NCBI GenBank assembly: GCA_016647705.1
Contig: CM028330.1
Span: forward strand, 32,452,649-32,516,648
Length of the DNA stretch: 64,000 bases
Direction: 5' to 3'
DNA from: Eucommia ulmoides
Taxonomy: Eukaryota; Streptophyta; Magnoliopsida; Garryales; Eucommiaceae
Part shown: in pieces, positions 10,984 through 22,074 of the stretch
Position numbering within the stretch: position 1 is the stretch's first letter
Layout of the letters: each line of letters starts with the position of its first letter
Program-made: the position numbers and the translations under genes
The notes under the pieces: generated by a model
Database searches by the model: none
The model's input: the letters and a program-made list of their open reading frames with translations, nothing else
Told to the model about the DNA's origin: nothing

Positions 10984-12384
10984 TAATAGGTGTAAATTAC
11001 CTATATATTTCCAAACCGAAATTGTTAGTTTTTTAGTACGTTTATTATGTTTTAATATATTTTAATGTGTTTTTAATTCTTTTTGTACTAAATCAGGTAT
11101 GTGGGTGAAATGGTATGAAAACGGATGCTAAACGAGAATATCGGATCGAGAACAGTGGAAGAATGGTGGAAAAACAAGTTTGGAAGCAAAATTCTGAAAA
11201 GAAATCCACCGCCGCGGCGGTGAAAATGCAGAGAGGTGCTTTTCTTGCTGAACATCCACCGCCGCAGTGGTGAAATCCACCGCCGCGGCGGTGAAAATAC
11301 AGGATAGTCCCTGAATCCACCGCCGAATCCACCACCTAGGCGATCAATGAACCAACTTACCCATCGCACGCAGCGGTCACCTCTGCACAAATTTAGATAT
11401 TTATTTAGATATTTTCCCTATTTATACCCCTTCCTCTCATCTCCTCCGGCCATGAGAGCCCTAATAGGCTTAGTATATTTTAGAGAGAGATTTTGGGAGT
11501 GCTCAAGCAATTCCTAAGGAGAAGATCACGTTGCAAAGAAGGGGGAGCAATCTCGAAACATTTTTAGCGACAAATCTTCGGACTAGACTAAGTTTCTCTT
11601 GTTCTTTCCTTTATTTCTTAACTTAGGAGTATTGTTTGAGCATGTTTAGCTCTATTTACATTGTATAACCGGCTATGACCATGAGCTAAACAGGTTTTTG
11701 TCTAGGGATTAATATAATTTATAAAAGTGTTGTTTGTTTGAGTTTGTGTTTTGTTAATGTATGTTTTATAATAATTTCGATTGTGTTTGCCGTGTTATAA
11801 TGATATTATGATTGTTTAGATAATTAGAGAATACGGGGTTTGACACTCGGGAGAGGTAACCCTGGATTTGGATTAAGGTAAACACAACACGACAATCTAA
11901 CGACCCGAGAGGGCATTAGAAAGTGTGCAATCAATGACGTTGGGGCGAGACTCACGTGATCTAATGCTGTTAAGATATTGAAGAGGACTTCTTCATTGAT
12001 GCGAAGTCATGTATTCACTCGTCTTACACTCAGAAGAGGTGGCGAGTGAGTTTACGAACCGAAATTGTCGGATACCCGAATTCCATTAACATAAACTAAA
12101 ACGAGACCAAGCACGTTTTTGTAAATAAAGTTAATCCCTACGCAATACTTTCCCTAAACATCTCATATTAGTATTAGTATAGTTTAATTAGTATTTTATT
12201 ATTAGTTTATATTAATTTTATATACATTTGTTTTAGCCTAGATAAAGTTAGGTCAAGATAAACGCGGTACTCAATAATAATCACAACCAATCATTGTGGA
12301 CACGATACCCCTATTCTCCCCATCTATACTAAAAATTGACACGTACATTTGTGGTGAAAGTAGCGATATATTTACGTGCTACCA
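10984..12384 (+). repeat. 3' LTR of the gag-only element
   Basis: 1401 bp, same layout as 6927-8325. Start eroded to TAATAGGTG, end GCTACCA, followed by target duplication TTTAT. It contains two exact 16-bp palindromes CACCGCCGCGGCGGTG at 11207-11222 and 11278-11293. Confidence 0.88.
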
Positions 12385-12931
12385 TTTATACTAACGGTCA
12401 TTAACCTATTCAATAATCTCGGTTTCTAAAACTCACTCACTACCTCTCCCGAGTGTAAAGTAAGTAAATATGTAACCACGTCAAAACCAATATCCCTATA
12501 AAGAGTTTAAACGATTACATGCGTCTTACCCCAACCTTATGGATTGCATACATTCTAATAATCTCTCGAAAAATAAATGTTTAAAAGTCAGGGTTGGGTA
12601 ACCGAGTTAATTGTTTGGAATGTCCTATGATTAAAGGTAGTGATTAAGATTTATCTATAGTAAAGATGATATGATGAAAATCAAATCTTAGTAAAGTCAT
12701 TTTAGACCTCCTTAAATTATGGGAATTTCGATTTTCACCCAAAATTTTTACTTAGTTGTATTTTGTCAAATTCAATATTTTTCCGTTTTACTTATGTTTT
12801 TGTTGTTTTTGTATATTATATAGTGTAATCTCAGGTAGAAATTCATTCATTTAAATCTGAATTTAAAGTTTATTTGAACTTATACTTAATTCGACACTGA
12901 TAGAGCTGGACAAAATGCGGTGTCTGCAACA

Positions 12932-13746
12932 AACCGTAGTTGTCCATTCAAGTACTGAAAATAAGTATTGTGTCATCACTGACACGACACAAGAATTAAA
13001 TTGCCTTTACTACCTCCTTTCTGACATTGAGTCTTCTCCCACACAGCTATTATTATAAGAGAATCTTGTTGAGAGGTTTCAAGACTTCAAAAATCACTTT
13101 TTAAGGACCATGTCATGTGTTAAAAAATCACTATTACAGGACCCCACAGAGTGATGGTTTTATGGAATTGGACCTTTCACCAAATTTCTCTTATTATGAA
13201 TTGTGACCACATGAGTGTTACTCAAATCACAATGTTTACCACGAGAGAACTAAACATATATCTAGATTAATTGTCATTTAATCTGTCATCACATTTTTTA
13301 AAATATTGTTTATCTTCATTCCGTCAGTTATGACAATTGGACAACAAATATTTTCACCAAGCCACATCCTCCAGACAATTTCACACTTTAATTTCCAAAA
13401 GCAAATTCACGTCTGCGTTACCACCTTGAGTTTGAGGAAGATATTAATATATGTACATGGACCTTGGTCCAGTAGATTAAATCTTAGGCCCATTAAGTTA
13501 AACCCTAATTTTAGGTGTCACCGTAGATATATTGTATCTTTCACTCATATCAATACAATTGTCTCATATTCTCTCAATTATTCTATCATATTCAAACAAT
13601 AAACCCTGCAATTATATCCCGAACAATACTATTCGCGTTAATTGAAGTATGTATCCACAAAACTATTTAAACAACAAAAGCAGTTACAAATAAGGTGTTC
13701 ATTACAGTAATGAATGGTAAGAGCTAGAGACATTGTATATCGAAAT
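12932..13746. other. Intergenic DNA between the Athila LTR and the MYB gene
   Basis: No gene seen. AT-rich with only short chance ORFs. The part from about 13430 to 13600 (AAACCCTAA, then a run rich in TTCTCTCAATTAT) has the feel of a degraded copia LTR, but no partner or PBS supports this. The 3' UTR of the MYB gene should end somewhere in 13600-13746. Confidence 0.4.
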
Positions 13747-16700
13747 CTATCGGCTATATGCAAGTGGCTTGGCTTCGAATAGAGATCTGCTAGTGCCTAC
13801 AAAATCGTAGCCACTTCTGGTATTCAAATCAAAACTTGCTGAAACTCCTTGGAGCTTAAGCTTATTGTCCTCCTCTTCTTCTGGTTCTCCCAGGTAGTTA
13901 GATCCGTTCGGCTTCATGCTCATATCGTCGATCATATTTTTTTCCCTCCCTTCCCCGTTTATATTCTCCACGAAACTTGAAAGAGCCAAGTTGAAGTCAG
14001 TGAGTTTAGCTCTTGTTTCAAGACTGGCGCTAGAGCCATTCATTTCAAAAGAGAGACTGTTTTGAGCCTTCTCTAGTATTGCCTGCAAGTACCTCCCTTG
14101 AGCTGCGATTCTCATTTGTAATTTCTTCTGTACCTGTCATGGCAGATGAGCCCTCTTTAATATACAAAAATAATCACCAGACCCCCTAAAAAAAATTTAG
14201 CCCTTTGATCCTATAAGGAAGTCAATGGGCCTCACTCACTCTCAAAAGACGCCTTAAAAGAGAAGAATTGTCCTATGCTTTATATATAGCTCAGGATCAA
14301 GTAACACAAGTGATGTGGGATTCGACATGCCCCCTTGTATGCAAGATGGACTTTTGACAAACCACTGTGAACAGATATCGGGGAAAGGACCCAACATCTA
14401 TGTGAGATTTAACATGCCCCCTCACGCTCATGGTGGATTTTTTTTTTTTTTTTTTGACAAACTACTGCGAACAGATATTGGAGAGGCCAACATCGATGTG
14501 GAATTTAACACGCCCAACATCAAACAAGATGGCTTTGATACAATGTAGGAAGCTAATGGGCCTAACTCACTCTCAAAAGACGCCTTAAAAGAGAAGGATT
14601 GTCCTAGGCTTATATGTAGCTCAGGATCAAATAACACAAGTGATGTGGGATTCAACAACAACCACGTACAAATAGTAGTTTCCTCAAGTATTTTGTTGAT
14701 AGATTAAAAGACAAGTTGGGTGGGAATTTACCAACCAAAAAACAAAAGTAAAATTAAAACATGTCGGGTTCTAGTTCGGGTCGGTGAATTTTCATTTTGC
14801 CAGGTTTTTGAAAAACCCAACTAGGTGCAACCCTAGTTAGGTGGATAAGATTGATCATTAATGGATTTGGTAACATATGGGAAATCAATCTGTCCATTTA
14901 TTTAAATAAGTATACAGAACACCAAAAGGTCTCAGCGGAAGAAACTACATTGAATGTAAAAACCATAATTTAAGATATATACCTCAAGCTGTTCCTGCAA
15001 TCTCTTTTGTACTTCAATTTGACACCTAACAGAATCTGCAATGGGGATTTCTCTGCCCAAAAACACGTCTATAACCATATGAGGAAATCTTAAGGTTCTT
15101 TAATATTTTCACAGTAGGGATCTTGTTAAACTGTACAATGTACATAAAGACGTGAAAGAGAACTTTTAATTGCAAATTCCAACAGACAAACCAATTACGT
15201 AACAAAAATCGCCACCTAGTTTTAAAAAAATTAAATTAAATCGTAAAAAACAGAAAATTCATGGCCAACTTTGAGGGTGTTTGTTTATTGTTTCTATTTC
15301 TGATTTCTTTTTTGTTCCCGAACAATTGGAACAAAAACAAAAATAGGAGAACAAGAAAAAACCAATAAATTTGTTCTACAGCTTTGCCAAAAGAAAATAA
15401 ACAAAGGCCACGTTTGCTTAGTCTTTCAGTTCCCAGAAACATGGAACAAAAATAAAAATATGGAAATCCTTCTGTTCTGTTTCCAAATATTTGTTCTAAA
15501 AAAGTAGGAACAGAAACACTAAACAAACATGGCCTTTCACTTTTTCACCAACATTTTTGTCTCCATTCCTAGTTTGTTTGGGCGAAAAATACAAAACAAA
15601 CGCCACATTAGCTTTTGGTAGTAGCTCATACCCTTGCTCACCGACTGTAGACGAATTGGTACTCATGCCGGATGAATGCATATGGTAATGTCCATATGAA
15701 TCACCTGGAATGCAGAAAAACACCATTTACCCGAAACTATGTCAGCATGATCATATTATCCCTTTTAGTCAATCACCTAAATTGGGATATCTATGTCTGT
15801 AGATGCATGTGTCAATTATAAGGAAGGTCTTGTTTGATTAATGTTAAATTTTAAGTGCTGAAAATTTATAAAGCATATTTGATAAAATTAAAATTTTCAG
15901 TGATGAATTCTTTTTATCCATTTGATAAGCACAAAAATTTGAAGACCAAAAATTATTTAAATTACTTTACTACCCTAGAATTAAAATTTAAAATCAAGAT
16001 GAAACGAAAAAATATTATATTGTCCTTCAAATAAATCATTTGTAATATTTTATCCATGTCTTTTTCTCTTTATGTTTTAATACTTTACTTAAAATCAACT
16101 AGATTGAATCTATCTAGATGATGTTAGCTATTGTTGAATTCGTACTTGATATTATATACTACATTAAGTAAAACACCGGCAAGGACCAAAAAAGTAAGTT
16201 GACAAGGAATAAAAGATAAATTATTTATATAAAAGATAAAGAAACTTTAAAACTCAAAAATCTAAAAAAAAAAAAATGCTAAAAACAAGTTTTAGCAATA
16301 GAAGTCAGTTTAGCAATTGCAATAACAAATAAGTCACTTCTAACAATTGCTAAAAAAAAATTCACTGTAAGTTACTCCTAACAAATGCTAACATGATTTT
16401 CCTAATACATATAAAAGGAACATAAAATAATTTTTTAAAAACAAATTTTGTTTGTAAATCAAAAACAGTTTTTCATCAATATATAATTTCTGAAAATATT
16501 TTTGATATGAAATATTTTAGATCGGACAATAAAAACGATAAATCCAGCAGAAGCAATTCAATTAGACTGTTCAAGTCCCAGGAAAATAAGAACCATATTT
16601 AACAACCACATAAAACCTAGGGTGTGTTAAGGGTAAAATTGTTTCAACAAGAAAAAATAGGGGAAAAAAAAGATTGAACCCAAATTAAATCAAGGTGCAT

Positions 16701-18442
16701 TTGCTAAAAATTTTACACAAATTTTATATGGCACTTAATTAATTAAGTGATGCTAATCATAGCTATCAAACAAATTTAATTAAATAAGTACTTAATATAT
16801 AAGTTTTAAGTACTTATTTGTGTTATCAAACAGGGAATAAGACTCACCACTATTATCTGTTTTTTGGTCTACAGTGTTCTGTTTCTTGGCATTCTGTCCA
16901 AGCCGATACTTCTACACAGTTAAATTCAAAGAGTCATATTCCAGAAAACGGGTAGTTAAACACTAAAGTAGTTGTAAAATATACTTGCAAATGGCTCTTT
17001 AAATGATAAAGTGTCAAGCCCTTCAATCCCATCAACCGCAACACCGACTTGGGGGTTGCTTCTGCATGTCAACAAACACTACGTGTTAAGACTTCGAATA
17101 ACAAAGTTTAAACACGAAAATTAGGTGGTAACATGTCATCATCAACTGATATCCACAATTCATACAAAGAAATCGGGAGAATACAGCCTTCTTTGTGTCC
17201 ATTATTCTGTTCCCGGAAAAGCTGGAGGAAGAAAAAACAAACAAGAAATGTTTCTGTTCTAATCCCAGATTTTGTGACCAAAGCAGAATCATATTATTTT
17301 TTCTAGTTCTGTTCCATGTTTTATGGGAAAAGAAATAGAAGAATCGAAATAAAACACCTAGGAAACGGTAACTCAGTTTTTGTTTTTGTAACAAGACCCG
17401 AGGAAAACCCAAAAAACAGAATGAGAAAAGGAAAAAGGATAAGAATGATGAATGAGTGAAAGCGTCACTACAAATGGATAAAACTAGTCTTGGAGGAGTG
17501 AATGGAGGATAGTCCTCAAACTGCTACTAAACATTTCCTGAGAATATGTGAAAAACGATACTAAGCATTTCGGCATACTGAATCAATGATCCTTTTATCT
17601 ACAGATTTGGTTGATTAAAAACGACAAACATATTAATTGTTGGGTTTATGGAGGGGTGGTCAGTTTATAAGTGTGAGTGAAAAACTCACCTCTTGAGGTA
17701 CTTTTTGGGGTTGATAGAGGTCCAAGATCACCCTACACTGATATCAAAGCCCAGGGTATAACTCTGGCCCAATAGTCACAAAGAGAGAGACTAGTCGAGG
17801 GTTAACCAACCAAAAAGCCGATATGTGAGGAAGAGATTGTTGGGTTTTATTTCATATTGAATGTAGAAGGAGTTAATGGTCAGGTTATAAGTGTAAAGAA
17901 AAGTTTCACCTCGAGCTAGACCACCCACCATTAATTACATTCACCAGGCCATTTTGCCAAATTTAACATAGTCACTCTTAAGTACAACTTCTGAGAACAG
18001 GATTATGCATTTTGCCAAATTTAACATAGCCATAAATTCAGAAGAAACTTCTACTCTATTGGGTCACTTAAGCATTTGAAGAATAATATCAATTATACTA
18101 CCACAGAACAAGATCATATGTTTTTGATACTGCATATGGTGATCAAATATGTGAGCGATGCTAATGTAAACAGAACTGATCAAGAGATCTACGTCAAACA
18201 ACATCATTTGCGAATCAGAAAATCCAACAAAGAATAATAAAGGTGAGCAGAGCAGAGGACAAACTGTCTGGTCCACCAAGCTTAGTGACGGCATCCACAA
18301 ATCGGTCATGAAGATCGGCCGTCCACCTTAGCCGTGGCTTTGGGTCTCTGGTCATCACCACTCCGCCACCATTCCCGCCGCTCTCGTAGGGGTAAAAGCT
18401 TACTCCTCCGTTCCCGCCGCCACTACAATCGCCGCGGTACAT
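13747..18442 (-). CDS. PHL11: MYB-CC (PHR1-like) transcription factor, PHL11-like
   Basis: Six coding exons on the minus strand: 18442-18265, 17061-16985, 16911-16848, 15704-15632, 15052-14983 and 14133-13747. All have GT-AG junctions with consistent phase and give 282 residues. After a Gly-rich N-terminus, residues 35-91 form the GARP/MYB DNA-binding domain ([34 protein letters not shown]). Residues 140-180 form the MYB-CC coiled coil, with LQEQLE at 149-154 where PHR-family proteins have LHEQLE. The family binds P1BS-type sites, usually as dimers, in the nucleus. The wording [22 protein letters not shown] fits PHL11 best, but the orthology is inferred. The start chosen is the ATG at 18442, because upstream there is only an in-frame TTG. 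The C-terminal part after residue 185 is acidic and variable. No damage is seen; the gene looks functional. Confidence 0.9.
14212..14657 (-). mobile_element. TRIM element in intron 5 of the MYB gene
   Basis: Two direct terminal repeats of 114-116 bp (14544-14657 and 14212-14327) share the block CTCAAAAGACGCCTTAAAAG. On the minus strand the upper repeat is the 5' LTR: it begins TGTTGAATCCCACATC and ends CCTACA. A PBS-like TGTATCAAAGCC (14531-14542) follows, similar to the initiator-Met PBS TGGTATCAGAGCC. Next to the lower repeat is a purine tract (AAGGGGGCA on the minus strand). It has no coding capacity and an internal duplicated unit around 14355-14520. No target duplication is evident (GATCC versus ACAAC). 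Confidence 0.8.
15406..15534. mobile_element. Foldback MITE in intron 4 of the MYB gene
   Basis: The ends are inverted copies: GGCCACGTTTGCTTAGTCTTTC on the left and, on the opposite strand, GGCCATGTTTGTTTAGTGTTTC on the right. The interior is AT-rich without coding frames. A second, looser inverted pair (about 15273-15405: GTGTTTGTTTATTG and AAATAAACAAAGG) abuts it, so this may be a cluster of two related foldback copies. The superfamily is not clear; the TGTTTG-type ends resemble hAT or Harbinger MITEs. Confidence 0.6.
15826..16830. mobile_element. Possible hAT-like element in intron 3 of the MYB gene
   Basis: The intron is dominated by about 1 kb of AT-rich DNA, bounded by TCTTGTTTGAT on the left and ATCAAACAGGGA on the right. 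These form a short imperfect inverted pair. There is no coding sequence and no convincing target duplication (ATAAGGAA versus ATAAGACT share five bases). It could equally be ordinary AT-rich intron sequence. Confidence 0.3.
17638..17930 (+). mobile_element. TRIM element in intron 1 of the MYB gene
   Basis: 5' LTR 17638-17737 (TGTTGGG...CCCTACA, 100 bp), a PBS-like TGATATCAAAGC at 17739-17750 (initiator-Met type), a short internal part, then a diverged 3' LTR 17838-17930. The 5-bp target duplication TTAAT is present at 17633-17637 and 17931-17935. At 293 bp with no coding capacity, it fits a terminal-repeat retrotransposon in miniature. Confidence 0.85.
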
Positions 18443-19432
18443 TCCCCCTAAATTATACAACAGAAACTCTCAATTTTCCTCATCAATTTATCAAACAGAA
18501 TTCGATTTCCTTCATCTTCTCCTTTTACACTTTATGCCCACATCCCACGACGCGAGAACAAAGCAAATGGAATAAAATAGAGAGAAGAAAGTAGCTAGAG
18601 AGAATGAATTCAGTGCCCCCAAAGAAAAAAGCTACCAAAGTTTAATTACAGAAACAGAAAGATTGCGTGTGTAAGAAGATGTTAATCAATTTATGATTGA
18701 AAAATTATCATGGGTAGTGTCAGAAATTTAGAAAGAGTGAAGATTTACTTGGGATTGAATGAAGGGGGAGAGAATGGTGTACAGTTCCAAAAAGGTTTCC
18801 TAGAAGATCAGGATGATCAGAGCGCAAAACCGGAAAAACGAATCTATAAAGTGAAAAGAAGGCCCAGAACTGGAGTTTGAAAAGATGAGAGAGAGATTCT
18901 CAAAGGCTAAATGCACTGGTGTCTATGATTTCAACTACTTTTTTTTTCGTCACACAGTATATAGACACATACATCGAACCAAAATGAATAAGATCTATAT
19001 TGGTTGAGGACATGTGAAAAGAACATGTCGAGGAAAGCTCGGTCGCGAATCTGAAGAAACGTGACAGCCCGAGAAAATGTGTATCTGCAGGTCATGGGTA
19101 AAAATTATGATCCGTTGGATTTGTGTGATAATCATGGTGGTTGAAATCGGACGGTCAACGAAGGACTAGGAGGGTGACGGGGCCGGTTGGAGATGCAAGT
19201 GGGGTGTAGAGGAGATGGAGAAGGATGACACGTGTATGACATTGTAAAATATTCGCCGGCGAATAAGGTGGAAGGAATATTCTTGTCTTCACGTGCCACG
19301 TCAGCCCAATGAAGACGGCATTCGGCGTTCCAGTGTCGCCAAACGAGAGCAAGAGTGCATGTGGGATTGAGACTCGGACGGTGATCGGGAGCTTCTAAAT
19401 AATGCCAAAATCTATGAATTTGTATATTCACA
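18443..19432 (-). promoter_or_regulatory. 5' UTR and promoter region of the MYB-CC gene
   Basis: The first few hundred bases upstream of 18442 should hold the 5' UTR. Further out is a GC-richer block (19130-19390) with several recognisable cis elements in about 80 bp: ACACGTGT at 19228-19235, GAATATTC at 19275-19282 (fits the P1BS pattern GNATATNC), CACGTG at 19290-19295 and CCACGTCAGC at 19296-19305. Also visible is a 16-bp perfect palindrome at 19250-19265 (TATTCGCCGGCGAATA). A transcription start cannot be assigned from sequence alone. Confidence 0.5.
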
Positions 19433-19798
19433 TAGGGGTGACCATGGACCCGAGGACCCGTGAAGTCCGATCCTATTTTTTTTTTTGGATTTAAGCTTTA
19501 GTTTTAAGTCTATGCATAAGGTTTGAATTTTGATTTTCAAGCCCGACTAAATTTACGGCCGAGCTTGGACAATACCAAATTTTTCTAAGGTCGGCCCAGT
19601 CCGGCCAGACCCAATGATTATTAATTTTTTTAAAAAAATAAAATAAAATATATATATATATACATCAAACAAACACAACCCTAGTTGTCTTGATAATGTT
19701 AGTTTGGTTTAATTTCATGTGAATGTGAATAAAAATATTGATTTGACTTGATTTTAAATTTTAGTGTTTATATTTATATTTTAGTATTTATTTTTTAA

Positions 19799-19853
<55 letters not shown>

Positions 19854-20012
19854 CGGGCAGCCCTAGGACTTAGGCTTGATTTTTTTTTTTTTTTTATAGG
19901 GACGGACTTGGACATGAAAGTAGGGTCCAATCATAGGATCGGGTCAGGTTAAAGTCTAGTATTTTTTTGTAATATCCTAGTTAAAACCCGGCCCGATCTA
20001 TAACCATCCCTA
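19433..20012. mobile_element. hAT-type MITE upstream of the MYB gene
   Basis: The ends are TAGGGGTGACCATGGACCCG on the left and CCCGATCTATAACCATCCCTA on the right, imperfect inverted repeats typical of small hAT elements. The 8-bp flanks TATTCACA (19425-19432) and TATACAGA (20013-20020) match at six of eight positions, the length expected for hAT. The GGTCGGGC-rich interior has no coding frame. A (TA)n run at 19802-19849 lies inside it. Confidence 0.75.
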
Positions 20013-21069
20013 TATACAGAGAATGACATATAATTATTAGATTATATGTTATTATTAGCAATGAGGGTGAAAATTGATTGCCACATGTCACATGTGTGGC
20101 CAACAACAGAGGCTGACCACATGCTAACACATCAATCTCTCGCGAGACTCGGGGCATGTAGCCCCTAGAGTGTCAGGGAACTGGTGGACAGGTAGATTTA
20201 GGGGACGTACAACCTTGATAAGGCAATGCAAATCTCTGCTTTTCGCATGAATTAAACTGGCCAGGGGGTACTCATGAGAGATCCCTTAACAATAGAGCCC
20301 AAACGAATTCTATGTGGTGGGACCTCATTGGTTGTGGCATTCTCTCAAAATATGAATTTTCCCATAATAAAATTATATTTAAGCAAGGGAGACAAGTCAC
20401 GAAGGAAAACTTCCATTTTTTGTTTCACACAATATTCTATATCAATCTCTCTAAATACCTACTTACTTTCACGCCCGATGTCCTTCTCACAGTACAATCC
20501 ACCTGGTGTGAGGATTTCTAAAGGTTAGCAAAGGTTGAGCAAGCATACATGTGGTTTTTCTTCTCTATCTATTGAATATCACAAATTTCGGGCATTTTCA
20601 GTTGGCTCTATATATGGGGAACTTCCAAAAAGCCTCCCAATATTTAAATTTTTTCAGGCCACCATACATGATCACTCGATCTCGGAGAGCCATTTTGCGA
20701 TCAAATCCACAGGCACCCCTGACAACATAGTCAGCGTGTTCTATTTCTGGGTAATTACCGATGAATCCTTCCGCACTTGAATTTGCACCGGTCATAGGCG
20801 AGATCGGACTGGAACAAATCGAAAACCAAGTGGTAGAGCTCAAGTGGATCCACCTGGTCAATGCTCTCCAGGCACCAACATTGCCATCGCTGCACGTTGA
20901 TGCCGCCATCCTTCACAATAGCTTATAACTTAAGATTTCATCTCGGGTCATGGGCCATGTTTTGGTAAGGTAGGACCTTCCTGGTACCACAAATGAGAGG
21001 CAGAACCTCCCTAGTACCACAAATGAGATGCCTCTAAAGAGCTACACCAGCGCTGCCATCGCCGCACGT
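20013..21069. other. Unclassified intergenic segment
   Basis: Base composition is closer to coding than in the flanks, and a 103-codon minus-strand frame runs 20909-20598, but I recognise no domain in it or in the overlapping plus frames. A short direct repeat (CCTGGTACCACAAATGAGA, then CCTAGTACCACAAATGAGA) lies at 20970-21035. This may be an old captured gene or transposon fragment. Confidence 0.3.
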
Positions 21070-21926
21070 TGGTGGAAGTTTTTCTAAGGAAAAATTATTA
21101 AAGATCTTTTGTGAAAATCAAATTCTAAACTTTCAATTCAAAACAATCTATGAGAATTTCGGTGAGATCTTTCTGATTTATGTTATAACTATCTCTGTGG
21201 TAATTGTTTGTAATCAATACTGTGCTTAATTGGTTTCTCATTGTGATTACATTTTGAGCTTATTTTTTAAATCAAGTTTGAATTTGATAAAATCATTTTC
21301 TGAAGAACTCACTAATATTTATTATTGAAAATCATTTTTTTGAGTTAAAAATGATTTGAACGATCTAGTATATGTGATGTTGTGCTTCATTGTGATAAAA
21401 TTCATATTTATATAAAACATGAATATTGAATTATTTATCTATTGAATCATGAAAACTTCTATCATCAAGTTCGGGCTATGAATTGAAATTATCTTTTTAA
21501 GTGTTGATAGAAACTCTTTGTGAGAAAACAAAGATTTTTATTTTTATTTTTAATTTTTCTATTTGTGTTAGGTTGTAACGCAGATCTTAGTGTACTTGTT
21601 CTGGGTAAGAGTGTGATTGAGTATAAAGAGAATTTACCCAATCGAAATTGTATGGGTTTGATTATCACCTAATGCAAGGATCATAAGGGTTTTAGTAGAT
21701 TGAATTCCTTACGATAACTTAGGGGAGTAAATGTAAGCAAAAGTAACTTGCCGAACTAATATAAAAAAGTATGGTGTCACTTGTCTCTATCCTTATCTGA
21801 TTGTGTATGCTTAGTATAATGATTCAGTAATTAACCAAATTAAATTTGACTAGATTTAATTTATTTAATTGATTTTTGTAAGTCTACCTAATTCACCCCC
21901 TTCTTGAGTAGATTTTTTGGCCAACA
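21070..21926 (+). repeat. 3' part of a Ty1/copia LTR followed by a PBS
   Basis: The right end reads CTACCTAATTCACCCCC...GGCCAACA, the LTR end of the copia family seen throughout this window. It is followed after two bases by TGGTACCAGAGC at 21929-21940, an initiator-Met PBS variant. About 150 bp of leader-like sequence follows, then the next LTR piece begins. The U3 part is missing or unrecognisably diverged. Confidence 0.7.
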
Positions 21927-21928
21927 AT

Positions 21929-21940
21929 TGGTACCAGAGC
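21929..21940 (+). promoter_or_regulatory. Copia primer-binding site (initiator Met type)
   Basis: TGGTACCAGAGC directly follows LTR end CCAACA plus AT. It differs from the usual TGGTATCAGAGC at one position. Confidence 0.75.
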
Positions 21941-22074
21941 TAAGTTAACTGAATAAGCTTAGCAATCTAGCTTAATCAATCACATGGCACACACTATAGA
22001 TGATCTCTTGTGTATATCTACAAATAACTGTGTATATCCTATTTTTTCTAAAATGTCAAATAATATTATGTTCT

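Larger units (their letters stand above)
6927..12384 (+). mobile_element. Gag-only non-autonomous Athila-like LTR element (LARD type)
   Basis: Complete element: 5' LTR 6927-8325, PBS 8332-8349, gag-like ORF 8471-9163, noncoding internal DNA to 10983, 3' LTR 10984-12384. The 5-bp target duplication TTTAT flanks it at 6922-6926 and 12385-12389. It carries no protease, RT, RNase H or integrase, so it would depend on enzymes from an autonomous Athila relative. The two LTRs differ by many substitutions and by gain or loss of palindromic modules, so the insertion is not recent. It sits inside the LTR of another Athila-type element in opposite orientation. Confidence 0.9.
6659..12931 (-). repeat. 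5' LTR of the minus-strand Athila element, split by a nested element
   Basis: The LTR runs from TGTTGC at 6659 to GCAACA ending at 12931, a perfect 6-bp inverted terminal pair. It is interrupted by the plus-strand element at 6927-12384. The right half (12390-12931) resumes with the conserved ACCTCTCCCGAGTGTAAAG block that also occurs in the related LTRs. Without the insert the LTR is about 810 bp. The matching 3' LTR is outside the window, so the outer end rests on the terminal inverted repeat alone. Confidence 0.7.

Noticed and set aside
13306..13602. 98-codon plus frame downstream of the MYB gene
   Set aside because: AT-rich, no domain, no plausible splice partners; probably a degraded LTR or spacer.
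15236..15726. Minus frames of 96 and 76 codons in the MYB gene region
   Set aside because: They run through intron 4 and the foldback MITE; only 15632-15704 is exonic, in the frame set by the flanking exons.
17180..17400. Possible second foldback element in intron 1 of the MYB gene
   Set aside because: It shares words such as TTCTGTTCC with the intron 4 MITE, but I could not find a matching inverted pair or target duplication.
20598..20909. 103-codon minus frame as a possible gene
   Set aside because: No domain recognised, plus-strand frames overlap it, and no exons can be built around it. Kept only as an unclassified segment.
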